64,000 nt of DNA, from contig OZ220497.1 of NCBI GenBank assembly GCA_965116245.1, positions 310,001 through 374,000 of the forward strand, read 5' to 3'. The position numbers and the translations under genes were made by a program. This DNA is from Poriferisodalis sp965116245. Lineage in GTDB: Bacteria > Actinomycetota > Acidimicrobiia > Acidimicrobiales > Poriferisodalaceae. Positions 35,134-43,893 of this stretch are shown piece after piece. Each line of letters begins with the position of its first letter. The first letter of the stretch is position 1. A model generated the notes under the pieces. The model searched no databases. It was not told where the DNA came from and saw nothing but the letters and a program-made list of their open reading frames with translations.

Positions 35134-36163
35134 CGCTGCTTTGCCCGTCACCGAGTTGATCGGAGCGAGGCTGGTCAACGTTGGCCAGAATCGCCTTCGC
35201 AATCTGGTCGGTGCCCGCGTCGGCGAGCGTTTCGTCGGCGACGACGGCTTCGCATGCTTGTCGAACGCGCTGCGCGCAATCGGCTTCTTCCAAGAAGTCC
35301 AGCATGAGCGCTGCTGACAAGACGGCCGCCGTTGGGTCGGCTAGGCCCTTGCCCGCAATATCCGGTGCCGATCCATGAACCGGCTCAAACAGCGACGGGC
35401 CGGTGCGGTCCGGATTGAGGTTGGCCGAAGCAGCAAGGCCGATACCGCCGCTCACCGCACCGCCAAGATCGGTAAGAATGTCACCAAACAGATTGTCGGT
35501 GACTATTACCTCGTAACGGTGTGGGTCCTCCACCATGTAGATGCAGGCGGCATCAACGTGGTTGTAGGCAGTCTCCACGTCGGAGTACTCGCTTGCCACC
35601 TCGTTGAATGCGCGCTCCCACAGGTCACCCGAAAACGTCAGCACGTTGGTCTTGTGAACCAGCGTCAGATGGCGACGCTCGCGTGCGCGGGCCAGCTCAA
35701 AGCCGTACCGGATGGCGCGCTCGGCTCCCATGCGGGTATTGACCGAGCCCTGCGTAGCAATCTCATGCGGCGTGCCCTTGCGCAAGAAACCGCCCTCACC
35801 CGCGTAAGCACCTTCGGTGTTCTCTCGAACAACCGTGAAGCTGTGTCCGTCGGCCATGCGAAACGGGCGCAAGTTCACATAGAGGTCTAGCTCGAAGCGG
35901 GCCTTCAGCAGCAGGCCGCGCTCAATAACACCTGGCGGCACGTCAGGCGTGCCCACCGCACCTAGCAGTATCGCGTCAAAGGTGCGCAACTCCCCAAGAG
36001 TCTCATCGTCAAGCACCGTGCCGTCGCGCAGGTAGCGCTCGCCGCCCAACTCGAAGTTGGTTGTAGACACATCTGCGCCAACCGCAGCAATCACGTCAAG
36101 CGCTACTGAGGTGACCTCAGGTCCGATTCCGTCGCCGCCGATGACCGCTATGCGATGAGTCAC
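35120..36163 (-). CDS. leuB: 3-isopropylmalate dehydrogenase
   Basis: A 347-residue beta-decarboxylating dehydrogenase with the opening IAVIGGDGIGPEV, the substrate loop SFTVVRENTEGAYAGEG, KTNVLTFSGDLW, the metal site VTDNLFGDILTDLGG and the NAD site EPVHGSAPDIAGKG. In the leucine pathway it oxidises 3-isopropylmalate. The same enzyme can act on methylmalate in the citramalate route. GTG at 36163 is chosen for AAAGGA seven nt upstream and because the family starts there. It is the first gene of a minus-strand unit with cimA and faces greA-leuCD. Confidence 0.93.
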   Translation of the reverse strand: MTHRIAVIGGDGIGPEVTSVALDVIAAVGADVSTTNFELGGERYLRDGTVLDDETLGELRTFDAILLGAVGTPDVPPGVIERGLLLKARFELDLYVNLRPFRMADGHSFTVVRENTEGAYAGEGGFLRKGTPHEIATQGSVNTRMGAERAIRYGFELARARERRHLTLVHKTNVLTFSGDLWERAFNEVASEYSDVETAYNHVDAACIYMVEDPHRYEVIVTDNLFGDILTDLGGAVSGGIGLAASANLNPDRTGPSLFEPVHGSAPDIAGKGLADPTAAVLSAALMLDFLEEADCAQRVRQACEAVVADETLADAGTDQIAKAILANVDQPRSDQLGDGQSSDGHS

Positions 36164-36274
36164 TTTGTGTCCTTTGTTGTGTTGCACTAGGGCGCCGCTG
36201 CACTACGGCACTACGGCACTGCTGCACCAATGCCCAAAGAGTGTGCCCCAAGTCTCCATCGGTAACCTCCCAGG

Positions 36275-36796
36275 ATGCCCGAGATCCATCACATCTCAGC
36301 AGCCACCCGCGCTCGGCTTGATGCCGAGCTGACCGATCTGACCGGGCGAGGGCGCATCGATATTGCAGCCCAAATCGAGACAGCCCGGCTGCTAGGCGAC
36401 CTCTCCGAGAACGGTGACTACCACGCTGCAAAAGAAGAGCAGGGAAAGATGGAAGGCCGCATCATGCGGCTGAAATCCATCCTGGAGAACTGCGAGATCG
36501 TCGAAGATGTTGACGACGGCTCAGTCACGCCGGGGATGGTGGTGTCCATCCGCTTCGAAGGCGACGTTGAGGTTGAGCAATTCCTGTTTGGCTCCATTGA
36601 AGAACGCCCCGCAGGTGTCGAAGTAGTGTCTCCAGGTTCCCCGATGGGCCGAGCGCTAGGGGGGGCGCGTGTCGGTGACATCGTTAGCTATGAGGCAAAT
36701 GGCAACCAGTTGAGCATCGAAGTTGTCGCTATTGAGTCCAGTGCTATCGAGTCGAATGTCATCGAGAACGCGGCCATTGAGAACAGCGCAGCGTGA
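36275..36796 (+). CDS. greA: Transcription elongation factor GreA
   Basis: A 173-residue GreA: an N-terminal coiled-coil hairpin with the acidic tip LLGDLSENGDYHAAKEEQGKMEGR, which enters the RNA-polymerase secondary channel to stimulate transcript cleavage. The C-terminal FKBP-like domain follows (GSPMGRALGGARVGDIVSYE). After the normal end the protein carries an odd 20-residue tail of four pentapeptides of the I-E-(S/N)-x-(A/V) type. The stop is 4 nt before the leuC start, so the factor is made with LeuCD from one message, an unusual partnership. Confidence 0.93.
   Translation: MPEIHHISAATRARLDAELTDLTGRGRIDIAAQIETARLLGDLSENGDYHAAKEEQGKMEGRIMRLKSILENCEIVEDVDDGSVTPGMVVSIRFEGDVEVEQFLFGSIEERPAGVEVVSPGSPMGRALGGARVGDIVSYEANGNQLSIEVVAIESSAIESNVIENAAIENSAA
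36731..36790 (+). repeat. Four 15-bp tandem repeats at the end of greA
   Basis: Units start at 36731, 36746, 36761 and 36776, each beginning ATTGAG or ATCGAG. They add four pentapeptides to the GreA C-terminus without breaking the frame. Confidence 0.8.
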
Positions 36797-36800
36797 AGTC

Positions 36801-38216
36801 GTGACATCCACCACAAACCCACGCACGCTCAGCCAGAAAGTCTGGGACCGCCACGTCGTTCGCACCGGCGGCGGACAGCCCGACCTCCTCTACATCGACT
36901 TGCACCTGATTCACGAAGTCACTTCGCCGCAAGCCTTCGACGGACTGCGCATGTCCGGACGCACCGTGAGACGCCCCGAGTTGACGGTGGCCACCGAAGA
37001 TCACAACGTCCCCACCGCCGATGTGCATCTACCCATAGCCGACCCAATCTCGGCCAAACAGGTTGAGGTGCTACGGGACAACTGCGCTGAGTTCGACATC
37101 ACGCTGTTCCCGATGGGTGATCCTGGTCAAGGAATCGTGCATGTCATAGGGCCCGAACAGGGCCTCACCTTGCCCGGCATGACGGTGGTCTGTGGTGACA
37201 GCCATACCTCAACGCACGGTGCGTTTGGCGCGTTGGCATTCGGGATCGGCACCTCCGAAGTGGAGCACGTCCTGGCAAGCCAAACGCTGCCCCAGGCCCG
37301 GCCCGCCACCATGGAGGTATGCGTTGACGGCACCACACCCGCGGGAGTGACCGCGAAGGACATAGTGCTAGCAATCATTGGGCGGATCGGAACCGGCGGT
37401 GGTATCGGTCACATCATTGAGTACCGCGGCTCAGCCATCCGAGCGCTGTCGATGGAGGGCCGAATGACGGTCTGCAACATGTCCATCGAGGCAGGAGCCA
37501 AGGCGGGAATGGTGGCACCCGACGATGTCACATTCGAGTACTTGGAAGGTCGCCGTGCAGTGCCTCGCGGAGGCGCGTGGGATGCCGCGCTAACCGACTG
37601 GAGGACGCTCGTCACAGACGACGACGCCACTTTCGATCGTTCAGTCAACATTGACGCTGCGTCGTTGCGCCCGCACGTGACGTGGGGCACCAATCCTGCG
37701 CATGTGATCCCAATTGACGGCGTGGTACCGGCACCGAGCGACTTCGACGACCCGATTGAAGCTGCGACTGCCCAACGAGCGCTTGACTACATGGGCTTGG
37801 CTGCGCGCGCGCGGTTAGCCGATGTAACTGTCGACACCGTGTTTATTGGTAGCTGCACCAACTCCCGCATTGAGGATCTGCGAGCTGCAGCAGCAGTGGC
37901 CAGCGGCCGCCGAGTTGCCGACGGGGTCCGCACCCTGGTGGTGCCGGGATCGGCCGCCGTAAAGCAACAAGCTGAAGCCGAAGGTCTGGATGCTGTGTTC
38001 GTTGAAGCTGGCTTTGACTGGCGGGAACCCGGCTGTTCGATGTGCTTGGCCATGAACCCAGACAAGCTCTCACCCGGCGAGCGGTCGGCATCCACATCAA
38101 ACCGCAACTTCGAGGGTCGCCAAGGACGAGGTGGCCGAACCCACCTGTGCTCACCCGAAGTAGCAGCGGCCACTGCCATAGCAGGCCGCTTCGTAGCTCC
38201 CGACAGCCTCGACTGA
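36801..38216 (+). CDS. leuC: 3-isopropylmalate dehydratase large subunit
   Basis: A 471-residue aconitase-family subunit. CGDSHTSTHGAFGALAFGIGTSEVEHV is the hallmark substrate segment. The three [4Fe-4S] ligands are in VFIGSCTNSRIEDL and in EPGCSMCLAMNPD. The tail SNRNFEGRQGRGGRTHLCSPE is typical of LeuC. GTG at 36801 is used because it lies just after greA and the family starts with SQKVWDRHVV. With LeuD it isomerises 2-isopropylmalate to 3-isopropylmalate and can hydrate citraconate in the citramalate route. Confidence 0.95.
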   Translation: MTSTTNPRTLSQKVWDRHVVRTGGGQPDLLYIDLHLIHEVTSPQAFDGLRMSGRTVRRPELTVATEDHNVPTADVHLPIADPISAKQVEVLRDNCAEFDITLFPMGDPGQGIVHVIGPEQGLTLPGMTVVCGDSHTSTHGAFGALAFGIGTSEVEHVLASQTLPQARPATMEVCVDGTTPAGVTAKDIVLAIIGRIGTGGGIGHIIEYRGSAIRALSMEGRMTVCNMSIEAGAKAGMVAPDDVTFEYLEGRRAVPRGGAWDAALTDWRTLVTDDDATFDRSVNIDAASLRPHVTWGTNPAHVIPIDGVVPAPSDFDDPIEAATAQRALDYMGLAARARLADVTVDTVFIGSCTNSRIEDLRAAAAVASGRRVADGVRTLVVPGSAAVKQQAEAEGLDAVFVEAGFDWREPGCSMCLAMNPDKLSPGERSASTSNRNFEGRQGRGGRTHLCSPEVAAATAIAGRFVAPDSLD

Positions 38217-38245
38217 AGCCAGCCTGAGAGAGAGGGTGCACATCG

Positions 38246-38836
38246 ATGGAACCAGTCCGTGTACACGAGGGGCGCGCAGTGCCCCTTGACCGCTCTGATG
38301 TGGACACCGACCAGATCATCCCCAGCGATTGGCTCAAGCGGGTGGAACGAACTGGCTTCGGGAAGGGACTGTTCAGCGAGTGGCGTGACGATCGCGACTT
38401 TGTGCTGAACGATGAGCGGTTTGCGGGCGCAACGGTCTTGGTGGCGGGAGCGAACTTCGGAACCGGATCGTCGCGTGAGCACGCCGTGTGGGCGCTCATG
38501 GACTACGGCTTCGTAGCTGTGGTCTCTCCCCGATTTGGGGACATCTTCCGCAACAACGCCACCAAGAACGGGCTGGTACCGGTGCAAGTTTCCGATGAGG
38601 CCGCAGCCCGTCTGCGAACCGCCGTGGCTGCGGACCCCGCGCTGGTTGTGACAGTTGACGTGGAGCGGCGATTGCTCAGCGCTCCGGCAATCGGTCTTGA
38701 GGAGCCATTCCCGCTAGACGACGCGACACAGGAGCGTTTCCTCGACGGCCTGGATGACATTGGCATCACGTTGCGCAGCGCGTCAGAGATCGACAGCTAC
38801 GAAAGCTCACGTCCTGCCTGGATGCCGACTACCTGA
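38246..38836 (+). CDS. leuD: 3-isopropylmalate dehydratase small subunit
   Basis: A 196-residue swivel subunit. It has the DVDTDQIIPSDWLKRVERTGFG start, the conserved GANFGTGSSREHAVWAL motif and SPRFGDIFRNNATKNGL. A purine-rich ribosome site (GAGAGAGAGGG) precedes the ATG. It is 29 bp behind leuC, and its last 8 bp overlap the end of the convergent amidotransferase gene, leaving no room for an intergenic terminator. Confidence 0.95.
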   Translation: MEPVRVHEGRAVPLDRSDVDTDQIIPSDWLKRVERTGFGKGLFSEWRDDRDFVLNDERFAGATVLVAGANFGTGSSREHAVWALMDYGFVAVVSPRFGDIFRNNATKNGLVPVQVSDEAAARLRTAVAADPALVVTVDVERRLLSAPAIGLEEPFPLDDATQERFLDGLDDIGITLRSASEIDSYESSRPAWMPTT

Positions 38837-39632
38837 AGAAACGCAACATCCAGCCCGCAATGAGTTCCTGGTTGCAGGGTTCGGCCAGGCTGGCTTTCGC
38901 GGCGGCGACAACATCTGCACCCAATAGCTCGGTGCGACTCTCATAGAGCGGTCCGACGAATTCGGGTTGAAACTCGGGATGACCCTGTAGCCCAACGAAG
39001 TGATCGCCTACTGCCAGCATTGCGATCGGGCAGCGGTCGCCGCCAGCCAGCAACACGCCGCCGGGCGGCAGTGACAGAACCTGGTCTTGATGGCTGTGAA
39101 TCAGTCGGATCCGGTGGACGGGAGGGTCCATCCAGCGACGATGCTCTTGGATCTTCCACACGTTCGCTCCGACTGTCCACCCATGCGATGCGCGCTGCAC
39201 CGTGCCTCCCAGCGCATGAACGATCATCTGATGGCCGAAGCAAATCCCGAACATCTTGCGGCGCTCGGAGTGCAAACGGCGCACGAAGTCGGCGAAGCCG
39301 GTGATCCACCGCTCGTCGTCATACACCGAAGCGCGAGTGCCGGTTGTCATCCAACCGTCGTAGGCGTCAAGGTCTTCGGGCCATTCACTGTCGGGGAGGC
39401 TGAAGGTGTCCATCTTCACGCTCGGATCAATCCGAGCGATCAGGTCGGCGAACATGTCGGAGTAGGTGCCGCAGATAGATCTCAACTTGGGTACTGGGTC
39501 GTCGCAACGCAGCAGACCTAAGCGCAAGGGCGCCCGCGACAGGGACAAGTCAGATCGGTCGGGTGACTGTGCCGGATTGTGCGGCTCAACGGTCGTCAGC
39601 TCGGGGCTCCCCAGTTCGGAAGGCTTCTTCAA
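38829..39632 (-). CDS. Class I glutamine amidotransferase domain protein
   Basis: A stand-alone GATase-1 of up to 267 residues. The nucleophile is in FGICFGHQMIVHALGG (Cys), and the catalytic His-x-Glu is in LQGHPEFQPEF. A second domain is absent, so it is either a free glutaminase-type subunit or one of the gamma-glutamyl-hydrolase-like solo enzymes (YfeJ/GuaA-like) that cleave gamma-glutamyl amides. The TTG at 39632 is the longest start; the likeness begins near LRLGLLRCDDP, so a shorter product is possible. It follows the SsuD-like monooxygenase by 27 bp on the same strand and is probably co-transcribed with it. Confidence 0.8.
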   Translation of the reverse strand: MKKPSELGSPELTTVEPHNPAQSPDRSDLSLSRAPLRLGLLRCDDPVPKLRSICGTYSDMFADLIARIDPSVKMDTFSLPDSEWPEDLDAYDGWMTTGTRASVYDDERWITGFADFVRRLHSERRKMFGICFGHQMIVHALGGTVQRASHGWTVGANVWKIQEHRRWMDPPVHRIRLIHSHQDQVLSLPPGGVLLAGGDRCPIAMLAVGDHFVGLQGHPEFQPEFVGPLYESRTELLGADVVAAAKASLAEPCNQELIAGWMLRFFR

Positions 39633-39659
39633 TATGGTTCAGCTCGGAAGATCTGACGC

Positions 39660-40823
39660 TCAGCGGAACGATGAGACCGACGCGTCTCCCGCGCCTGAAT
39701 GCCCAGAGTCAACCTCGGCCAGCAGGCCCTGTTCACGCAGGATCGGCATCACTCCCTCACCGAACCAGTAGGCCTCTTCAAGGTGCGGATAGCCCGAGAG
39801 TATGAACTCATCGAAACCCAGCGCGTGGTATTCACAAATGCGGTCCGCGACCTCGGCGTAGCTGCCCACCAGCGCGGTACCTGCACCGCCGCGCACCAGA
39901 CCAATACCGGCCCATACGTTTGGATGAATCTCTAGCCGGCTGCCTTTCCCCGAGTGAGCCGCACGTGACTGGGCTGGCCCCGAGTTGGCCTCGGCGTGAA
40001 GCTGGGCCATGCGGCGTTGCCCCTCCGACATGGTGTTCGCGAAGTCGGCTTGAGCAGCCGCAATCGCCTCGGCGCTCATGTGAGCCAACATGTCATCGGC
40101 CACAGCCCACGCATCGGCCGCCTCAGGTCTCGTGATTACGTGGAAACGAATACCGAAACGAAGTGTGCGGCCACACTCGGCGGCACGTGTTCGCATACGG
40201 TCCAGCCGTTCGGTCACCATCTCGGGTGGCTCACCCCAAGCTAGGTACACATCGGTGTGCTGGGCTGCAATCTCTTCAGCCGCAGGCGATGCCCCACCGA
40301 AGTAGATAGCGGGCAAAGGATCGGGCGGCTGGCGGGTGGTAGCGGCCGCGACCTTGTAGAAGTCGCCCTCAAAGTCAAATGGCTCACCCGACCACGCTGC
40401 CTGAACGATGCGCAGAAACTCTCCTGTTCTGGCGTAGCGCGTGTCTTTGTCCAGCCAGTCGCCGAAGCGGTTCAGCTCGCGCGGCTCAGCGCCGGTGACA
40501 ATGTTGATGAGCAGCCGCCCTCCAGAGAGCCGCTGATAGGTCGAAGCCATCTGCGCAGCCAACGTGGGCGACAAGAAACCTGGCCTAAACGCCACCAGAA
40601 ACTTGATGCGCTTGGTCAGCGGTGCAAGCGCAATCGTGGAGAGCCAGGCGTCCTCGCACATAGTTCCGCACGGCGTCAACATCCCCTCGTAGCCAAGCTG
40701 ATCGCAAGCCGTCGCAATCTGCGCCAGGTAGTCCATGGACGGTGCCCGCCGGTGCGCGCCTGGCTCGTCGGGCAACACGTCGCGCGAGTCCCCCCCGGTT
40801 GGCAAAAACCAGTGGATCTTCAT
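39660..40823 (-). CDS. LLM-class FMNH2-dependent monooxygenase, SsuD-like
   Basis: A 387-residue TIM-barrel flavin monooxygenase. It opens with IHWFLPTGGDSR, then DYLAQIATACDQLGYEGMLTPCG with the Cys of alkanesulfonate monooxygenases. LVAFRPGFLSPTLAAQMASTYQRLSGGR and LINIVTGAEPRELNRFGDWL follow, then AIYFGGASPAAEEIAAQHTDVYLAWGE. These are close to SsuD, which releases sulfite from alkanesulfonates using FMNH2 from a partner reductase. No SsuE reductase or Ssu transporter is seen nearby, so the substrate may be another sulfonate or a different C-S/C-N compound. The short His/Ser/Gly tail is extra. Divergent from the peptide-transporter operon. Confidence 0.85.
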   Translation of the reverse strand: MKIHWFLPTGGDSRDVLPDEPGAHRRAPSMDYLAQIATACDQLGYEGMLTPCGTMCEDAWLSTIALAPLTKRIKFLVAFRPGFLSPTLAAQMASTYQRLSGGRLLINIVTGAEPRELNRFGDWLDKDTRYARTGEFLRIVQAAWSGEPFDFEGDFYKVAAATTRQPPDPLPAIYFGGASPAAEEIAAQHTDVYLAWGEPPEMVTERLDRMRTRAAECGRTLRFGIRFHVITRPEAADAWAVADDMLAHMSAEAIAAAQADFANTMSEGQRRMAQLHAEANSGPAQSRAAHSGKGSRLEIHPNVWAGIGLVRGGAGTALVGSYAEVADRICEYHALGFDEFILSGYPHLEEAYWFGEGVMPILREQGLLAEVDSGHSGAGDASVSSFR

Positions 40824-41003
40824 AGGACGACCGCCTTACCGACACCGCGATCGCTGGCATAGCGCACGCGGCTTAGTGCATGCAGAGTTGTGGATGACAG
40901 CGACATCACCAGCTACCGTAGCGTTGGACCTGTCCGGGTCATATCAATAGTTGCGCTCGTCGTAAAGTGACCGACGTCTGCGCCCACGAAGGGAAACGGT
41001 CCG

Positions 41004-42845
41004 ATGAGAACACCCACTACCCCACCTCTTGCCAAGACAACACGATGGCAAGACTGGCGGCTCAAGCGCGGCCGCCTGCTGATAGCGCTGCTGGCGGTTA
41101 TCAGCCTGGTAGCTGCATCATGCGGCAGCGATAGCGACGATGATGTCGATTCCACCGTGGCAGACACAGCGGCAGACACGGCTTCCGCCACTACTGCGGC
41201 CGCCAACATGGGCGATGGCGATGGTGACGGCGATGGTGACACTGACGGTGATGGCGCGGATCCCAGCGACGGCGACAGCGACATGGGTGACCGAGATAGC
41301 GACCCAGGCGACAGCGACACGGGTGGTTCGGGCATGTCAATGTCCGCTTGCAATAACGGCGAGAGCATGGGCGGCACGCTCATAATCGGCAGCACGCAGG
41401 TTCCGCGACACTTGAACGGGACCGTCCAATCTGGCTATGCGACGGCAGTGCCCGGCACTCAGCTAAACGCCAGCCCCCTGCTCTACGACGACCAGTTCAA
41501 TCCACAGCCTTATCTTGCCGAGAGCTGGTCGGTTGCCGACGACGGTCTCGCGGTGACCTTGAATCTGGTAACCGACGCTGTGTTCCACGACGGCACACCG
41601 ATCACATCGGCCGACGTGGCTTTTTCGATCATGACCGTGCAGGCCAATCACCCGTTCAAGCCGATGTATGAGCCGGTGACCAGCGTGGACACACCCGATG
41701 AGCACACAGCAGTCATCAATCTCAGCCGACCGCATCCGGCGATCCTGTTGGCGATGTCACCCGGTCTGTTGCCGATCATCCCCAAGCACATCTTTGATGA
41801 TGGCCAAGACATGAAGACACACCCTCGCAACACGGAGGACTTCGTTGGTTCAGGCCCGTTCCGACTGGCCGAATACGAGCCGGGCACCATCATCCGCATG
41901 GAACGGTTTGACGACTTCTTCATAGAGGGTGCTCCGTGCTTGGACGAGATCGTCATGGAGATCACGCCCGACGCCACAGCCATCGTGCTCGGCTTGGAGA
42001 ACGGCACCACTCACCTGTCGGCAACGCTAGGACCCTCAGCGAACATTCTGCGGCTGATGGAAAATCCCGATGTCAATGTCAGCTCTGAGGGTCACGAGGC
42101 CATCGGTCAAGTCCAGTGGCTGGAGTTGAACGTCAATGACCCAGCACTGTCCGACAAACGGGTCCGCCAGGCCATCGCCTACGCCGTTGACCGGCAGTTC
42201 CTGGCTGAAGTCATTGATCAGGGTCTGACGTTCCCCGCACCTACCGGCATCGTGACCGCCAGCCCGTTCCATAACACGAACATCAACCACTACGACAAGG
42301 ACATAGACAAAGCCAAGCAGTTGTTGGCTGAGGCTGGCTACGAAGAGGGTGATCTGCAACTGACCATCGACTACATTCCGCCGACCCAAGTTGTCTATGC
42401 GGAGTACATCGTGCAGGCACTGGAGGAGGTTGGAATAGAGACGGAGTTGAGTGTCTCTCCGGACTTCCCCACTTGGGCACAGCGGGTTGCCGCAGGCGAA
42501 TACCAAATGACTATCAACAACGTTTGGAACTGGGGCGATCCCGTGATCGGCGTGCATCGCACCTATCTGTGCGACAACCGAGTCGGCGTGATTTGGACGA
42601 ACAACACGGGTTACTGCAATCCCGAAGTTGACGAGCTTCTCCTCGCGGCTGGCCAGGAGCTGGACGCAGATGAACGCACAAGGCTGTACGCCCAGTTCCA
42701 GGAGATCGTGGCTGAAGACGTTCCGATCTACTTCCTGACGACACCACCGTTCTGGCAGGCATCCACCCCTGCGGTCATGAACCCGCCGACCAACAACATC
42801 TGGGGTCTGATGTCGCCCATGCACCACGTCTGGCTCAATCAGTAG
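41004..42845 (+). CDS. Peptide/nickel-type ABC receptor lipoprotein (family 5)
   Basis: A 613-residue solute-binding protein. A twin-basic start and signal end in LVAASC (Cys40). Residues 43-105 are an acidic tether dominated by Asp-Gly repeats, encoded by a run of ggcgatggtgac-type units. The binding domain starts near residue 123 (GGTLIIGSTQVPRHLNG) and has the SBP_bac_5 blocks LAESWSVADDGLAVTLNL, FHDGTPITSADVAFSI and DKRVRQAIAYAVDRQ, which clamp the ligand backbone. Likely cargo is oligopeptides or similar cationic amides. It is the first gene of an import operon; the ssuD-like gene diverges 180 bp upstream. Confidence 0.9.
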   Translation: MRTPTTPPLAKTTRWQDWRLKRGRLLIALLAVISLVAASCGSDSDDDVDSTVADTAADTASATTAAANMGDGDGDGDGDTDGDGADPSDGDSDMGDRDSDPGDSDTGGSGMSMSACNNGESMGGTLIIGSTQVPRHLNGTVQSGYATAVPGTQLNASPLLYDDQFNPQPYLAESWSVADDGLAVTLNLVTDAVFHDGTPITSADVAFSIMTVQANHPFKPMYEPVTSVDTPDEHTAVINLSRPHPAILLAMSPGLLPIIPKHIFDDGQDMKTHPRNTEDFVGSGPFRLAEYEPGTIIRMERFDDFFIEGAPCLDEIVMEITPDATAIVLGLENGTTHLSATLGPSANILRLMENPDVNVSSEGHEAIGQVQWLELNVNDPALSDKRVRQAIAYAVDRQFLAEVIDQGLTFPAPTGIVTASPFHNTNINHYDKDIDKAKQLLAEAGYEEGDLQLTIDYIPPTQVVYAEYIVQALEEVGIETELSVSPDFPTWAQRVAAGEYQMTINNVWNWGDPVIGVHRTYLCDNRVGVIWTNNTGYCNPEVDELLLAAGQELDADERTRLYAQFQEIVAEDVPIYFLTTPPFWQASTPAVMNPPTNNIWGLMSPMHHVWLNQ

Positions 42846-42848
42846 AGA

Positions 42849-42900
42849 CGGCGCGCTAACGCTCCGACGTAGCTGACGCAAACCGTCAGTCGTTACGCCG
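42849..42900 (+). promoter_or_regulatory. Intercistronic hairpin between receptor and permease genes
   Basis: An outer stem pairs CGGCG (42849-42853) and TAACG (42857-42861) with CGTTA (42891-42895) and CGCCG (42896-42900). An inner hairpin CTGACG/CGTCAG spans 42873-42889. No T-run follows. Such structures between receptor and permease genes commonly lower downstream expression or protect the receptor mRNA. Confidence 0.5.
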
Positions 42901-42909
42901 CGGCATTTG

Positions 42910-43893
42910 ATGCTCAGGTCCATCACCGCCAGGATCGCCCAAGCCCTTGGGTTGATCCTGGCGGTGATGTGTCTAAATTTTCTGCTGATTCACATCACGC
43001 CGGGCGATCCCGCCACCGTCATAGTCGGCGAGAGCGGTGCTGGCGATCCAGAGCTGCTAGCTGAGATACGAGCCCAGTACGGGCTGGATCGGCCGGTAAT
43101 CGTGCAACTGGTGTCCTACATAGGGCGAGTCGCCACAGGCGATCTGGGCGACTCGTACTTCTTCAACCAGTCGGTTACATCGTTGATTATTCAGCGCATG
43201 TGGCCGACGGTGCTGCTCGTTGGCACCGCGCTGGCGTTCGCGGTCATTGCGGGAACGTTGGTAGGTGTCGCTACCGCGCGTCGCCCCGAAAGCCCTCTAA
43301 GTCACGGCGCGACGGTGTTGGCGTTGGTCGGCTTCTCAATGCCGGTGTTTTGGACAGGCATCATGTTGGTGATCTTGTTCGCCTCCGCGTGGAAGCTCCT
43401 GCCGGTGCAGGGGTGGCATGACGTGAGTTACTCCGCGGGAGCTCTCGGCAACGCACTAGATGTCGCTGAGCATCTCATCTTGCCTGCGCTCACGCTCGGC
43501 CTGGTTTACCTGGCTCAGTACAGTCGTTTGTCTCGCGCGTCAATGCTGGAGGTACTCGAATCGGACTACGTGAGAACGGCGCGGGCGAAAGGGCTCAGTG
43601 AGCGACGCGTCGTGTACAAGCATGCGCTGCGCAATGCCGTGATTCCGGTGGTGACCGTTGCGGGTCTTCAATTTGGAGCGCTGTTGTCGGGCGCGTTGCT
43701 GGTGGAGACCGTCTTCAACTGGCCCGGATTGGGGCGACTCGCGTTCGACTCGATCCTGCGACGCGACACCGCTGTGTTGCTCGGTGTGTTGCTGGTTTCG
43801 TCGGTAATGGTCATCGTGGCCAACTTGCTGACCGACCTGCTGTACACGATCATTGACCCGCGCATTCGGCTGCGGGAGCGCACCAATGTCTGA
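42910..43893 (+). CDS. Peptide-type ABC permease, DppB-like
   Basis: A 327-residue inner-membrane permease with six helices. DppB features are the N-terminal LNFLLIHITPGDPATVIVGE, the domain start MWPTVLLVGTALAFAVIAGTLVGV, and the EAA coupling loop DYVRTARAKGLSERRVVYKHALRNAVIP. GALLVETVFNWPGLG is also present. The ATG at 42910 is preferred to a TTG one codon earlier. Its last 8 bp overlap the dppC-like gene. Confidence 0.9.
   Translation: MLRSITARIAQALGLILAVMCLNFLLIHITPGDPATVIVGESGAGDPELLAEIRAQYGLDRPVIVQLVSYIGRVATGDLGDSYFFNQSVTSLIIQRMWPTVLLVGTALAFAVIAGTLVGVATARRPESPLSHGATVLALVGFSMPVFWTGIMLVILFASAWKLLPVQGWHDVSYSAGALGNALDVAEHLILPALTLGLVYLAQYSRLSRASMLEVLESDYVRTARAKGLSERRVVYKHALRNAVIPVVTVAGLQFGALLSGALLVETVFNWPGLGRLAFDSILRRDTAVLLGVLLVSSVMVIVANLLTDLLYTIIDPRIRLRERTNV

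Noticed and set aside
37787..38587. Minus-strand open frames opposite leuC and leuD
   Set aside because: They lie against two strongly conserved genes and show no family likeness.
42036..42926. 296-codon minus-strand frame opposite the Dpp-type receptor
   Set aside because: No start context or family motif; the receptor frame on plus is certain.
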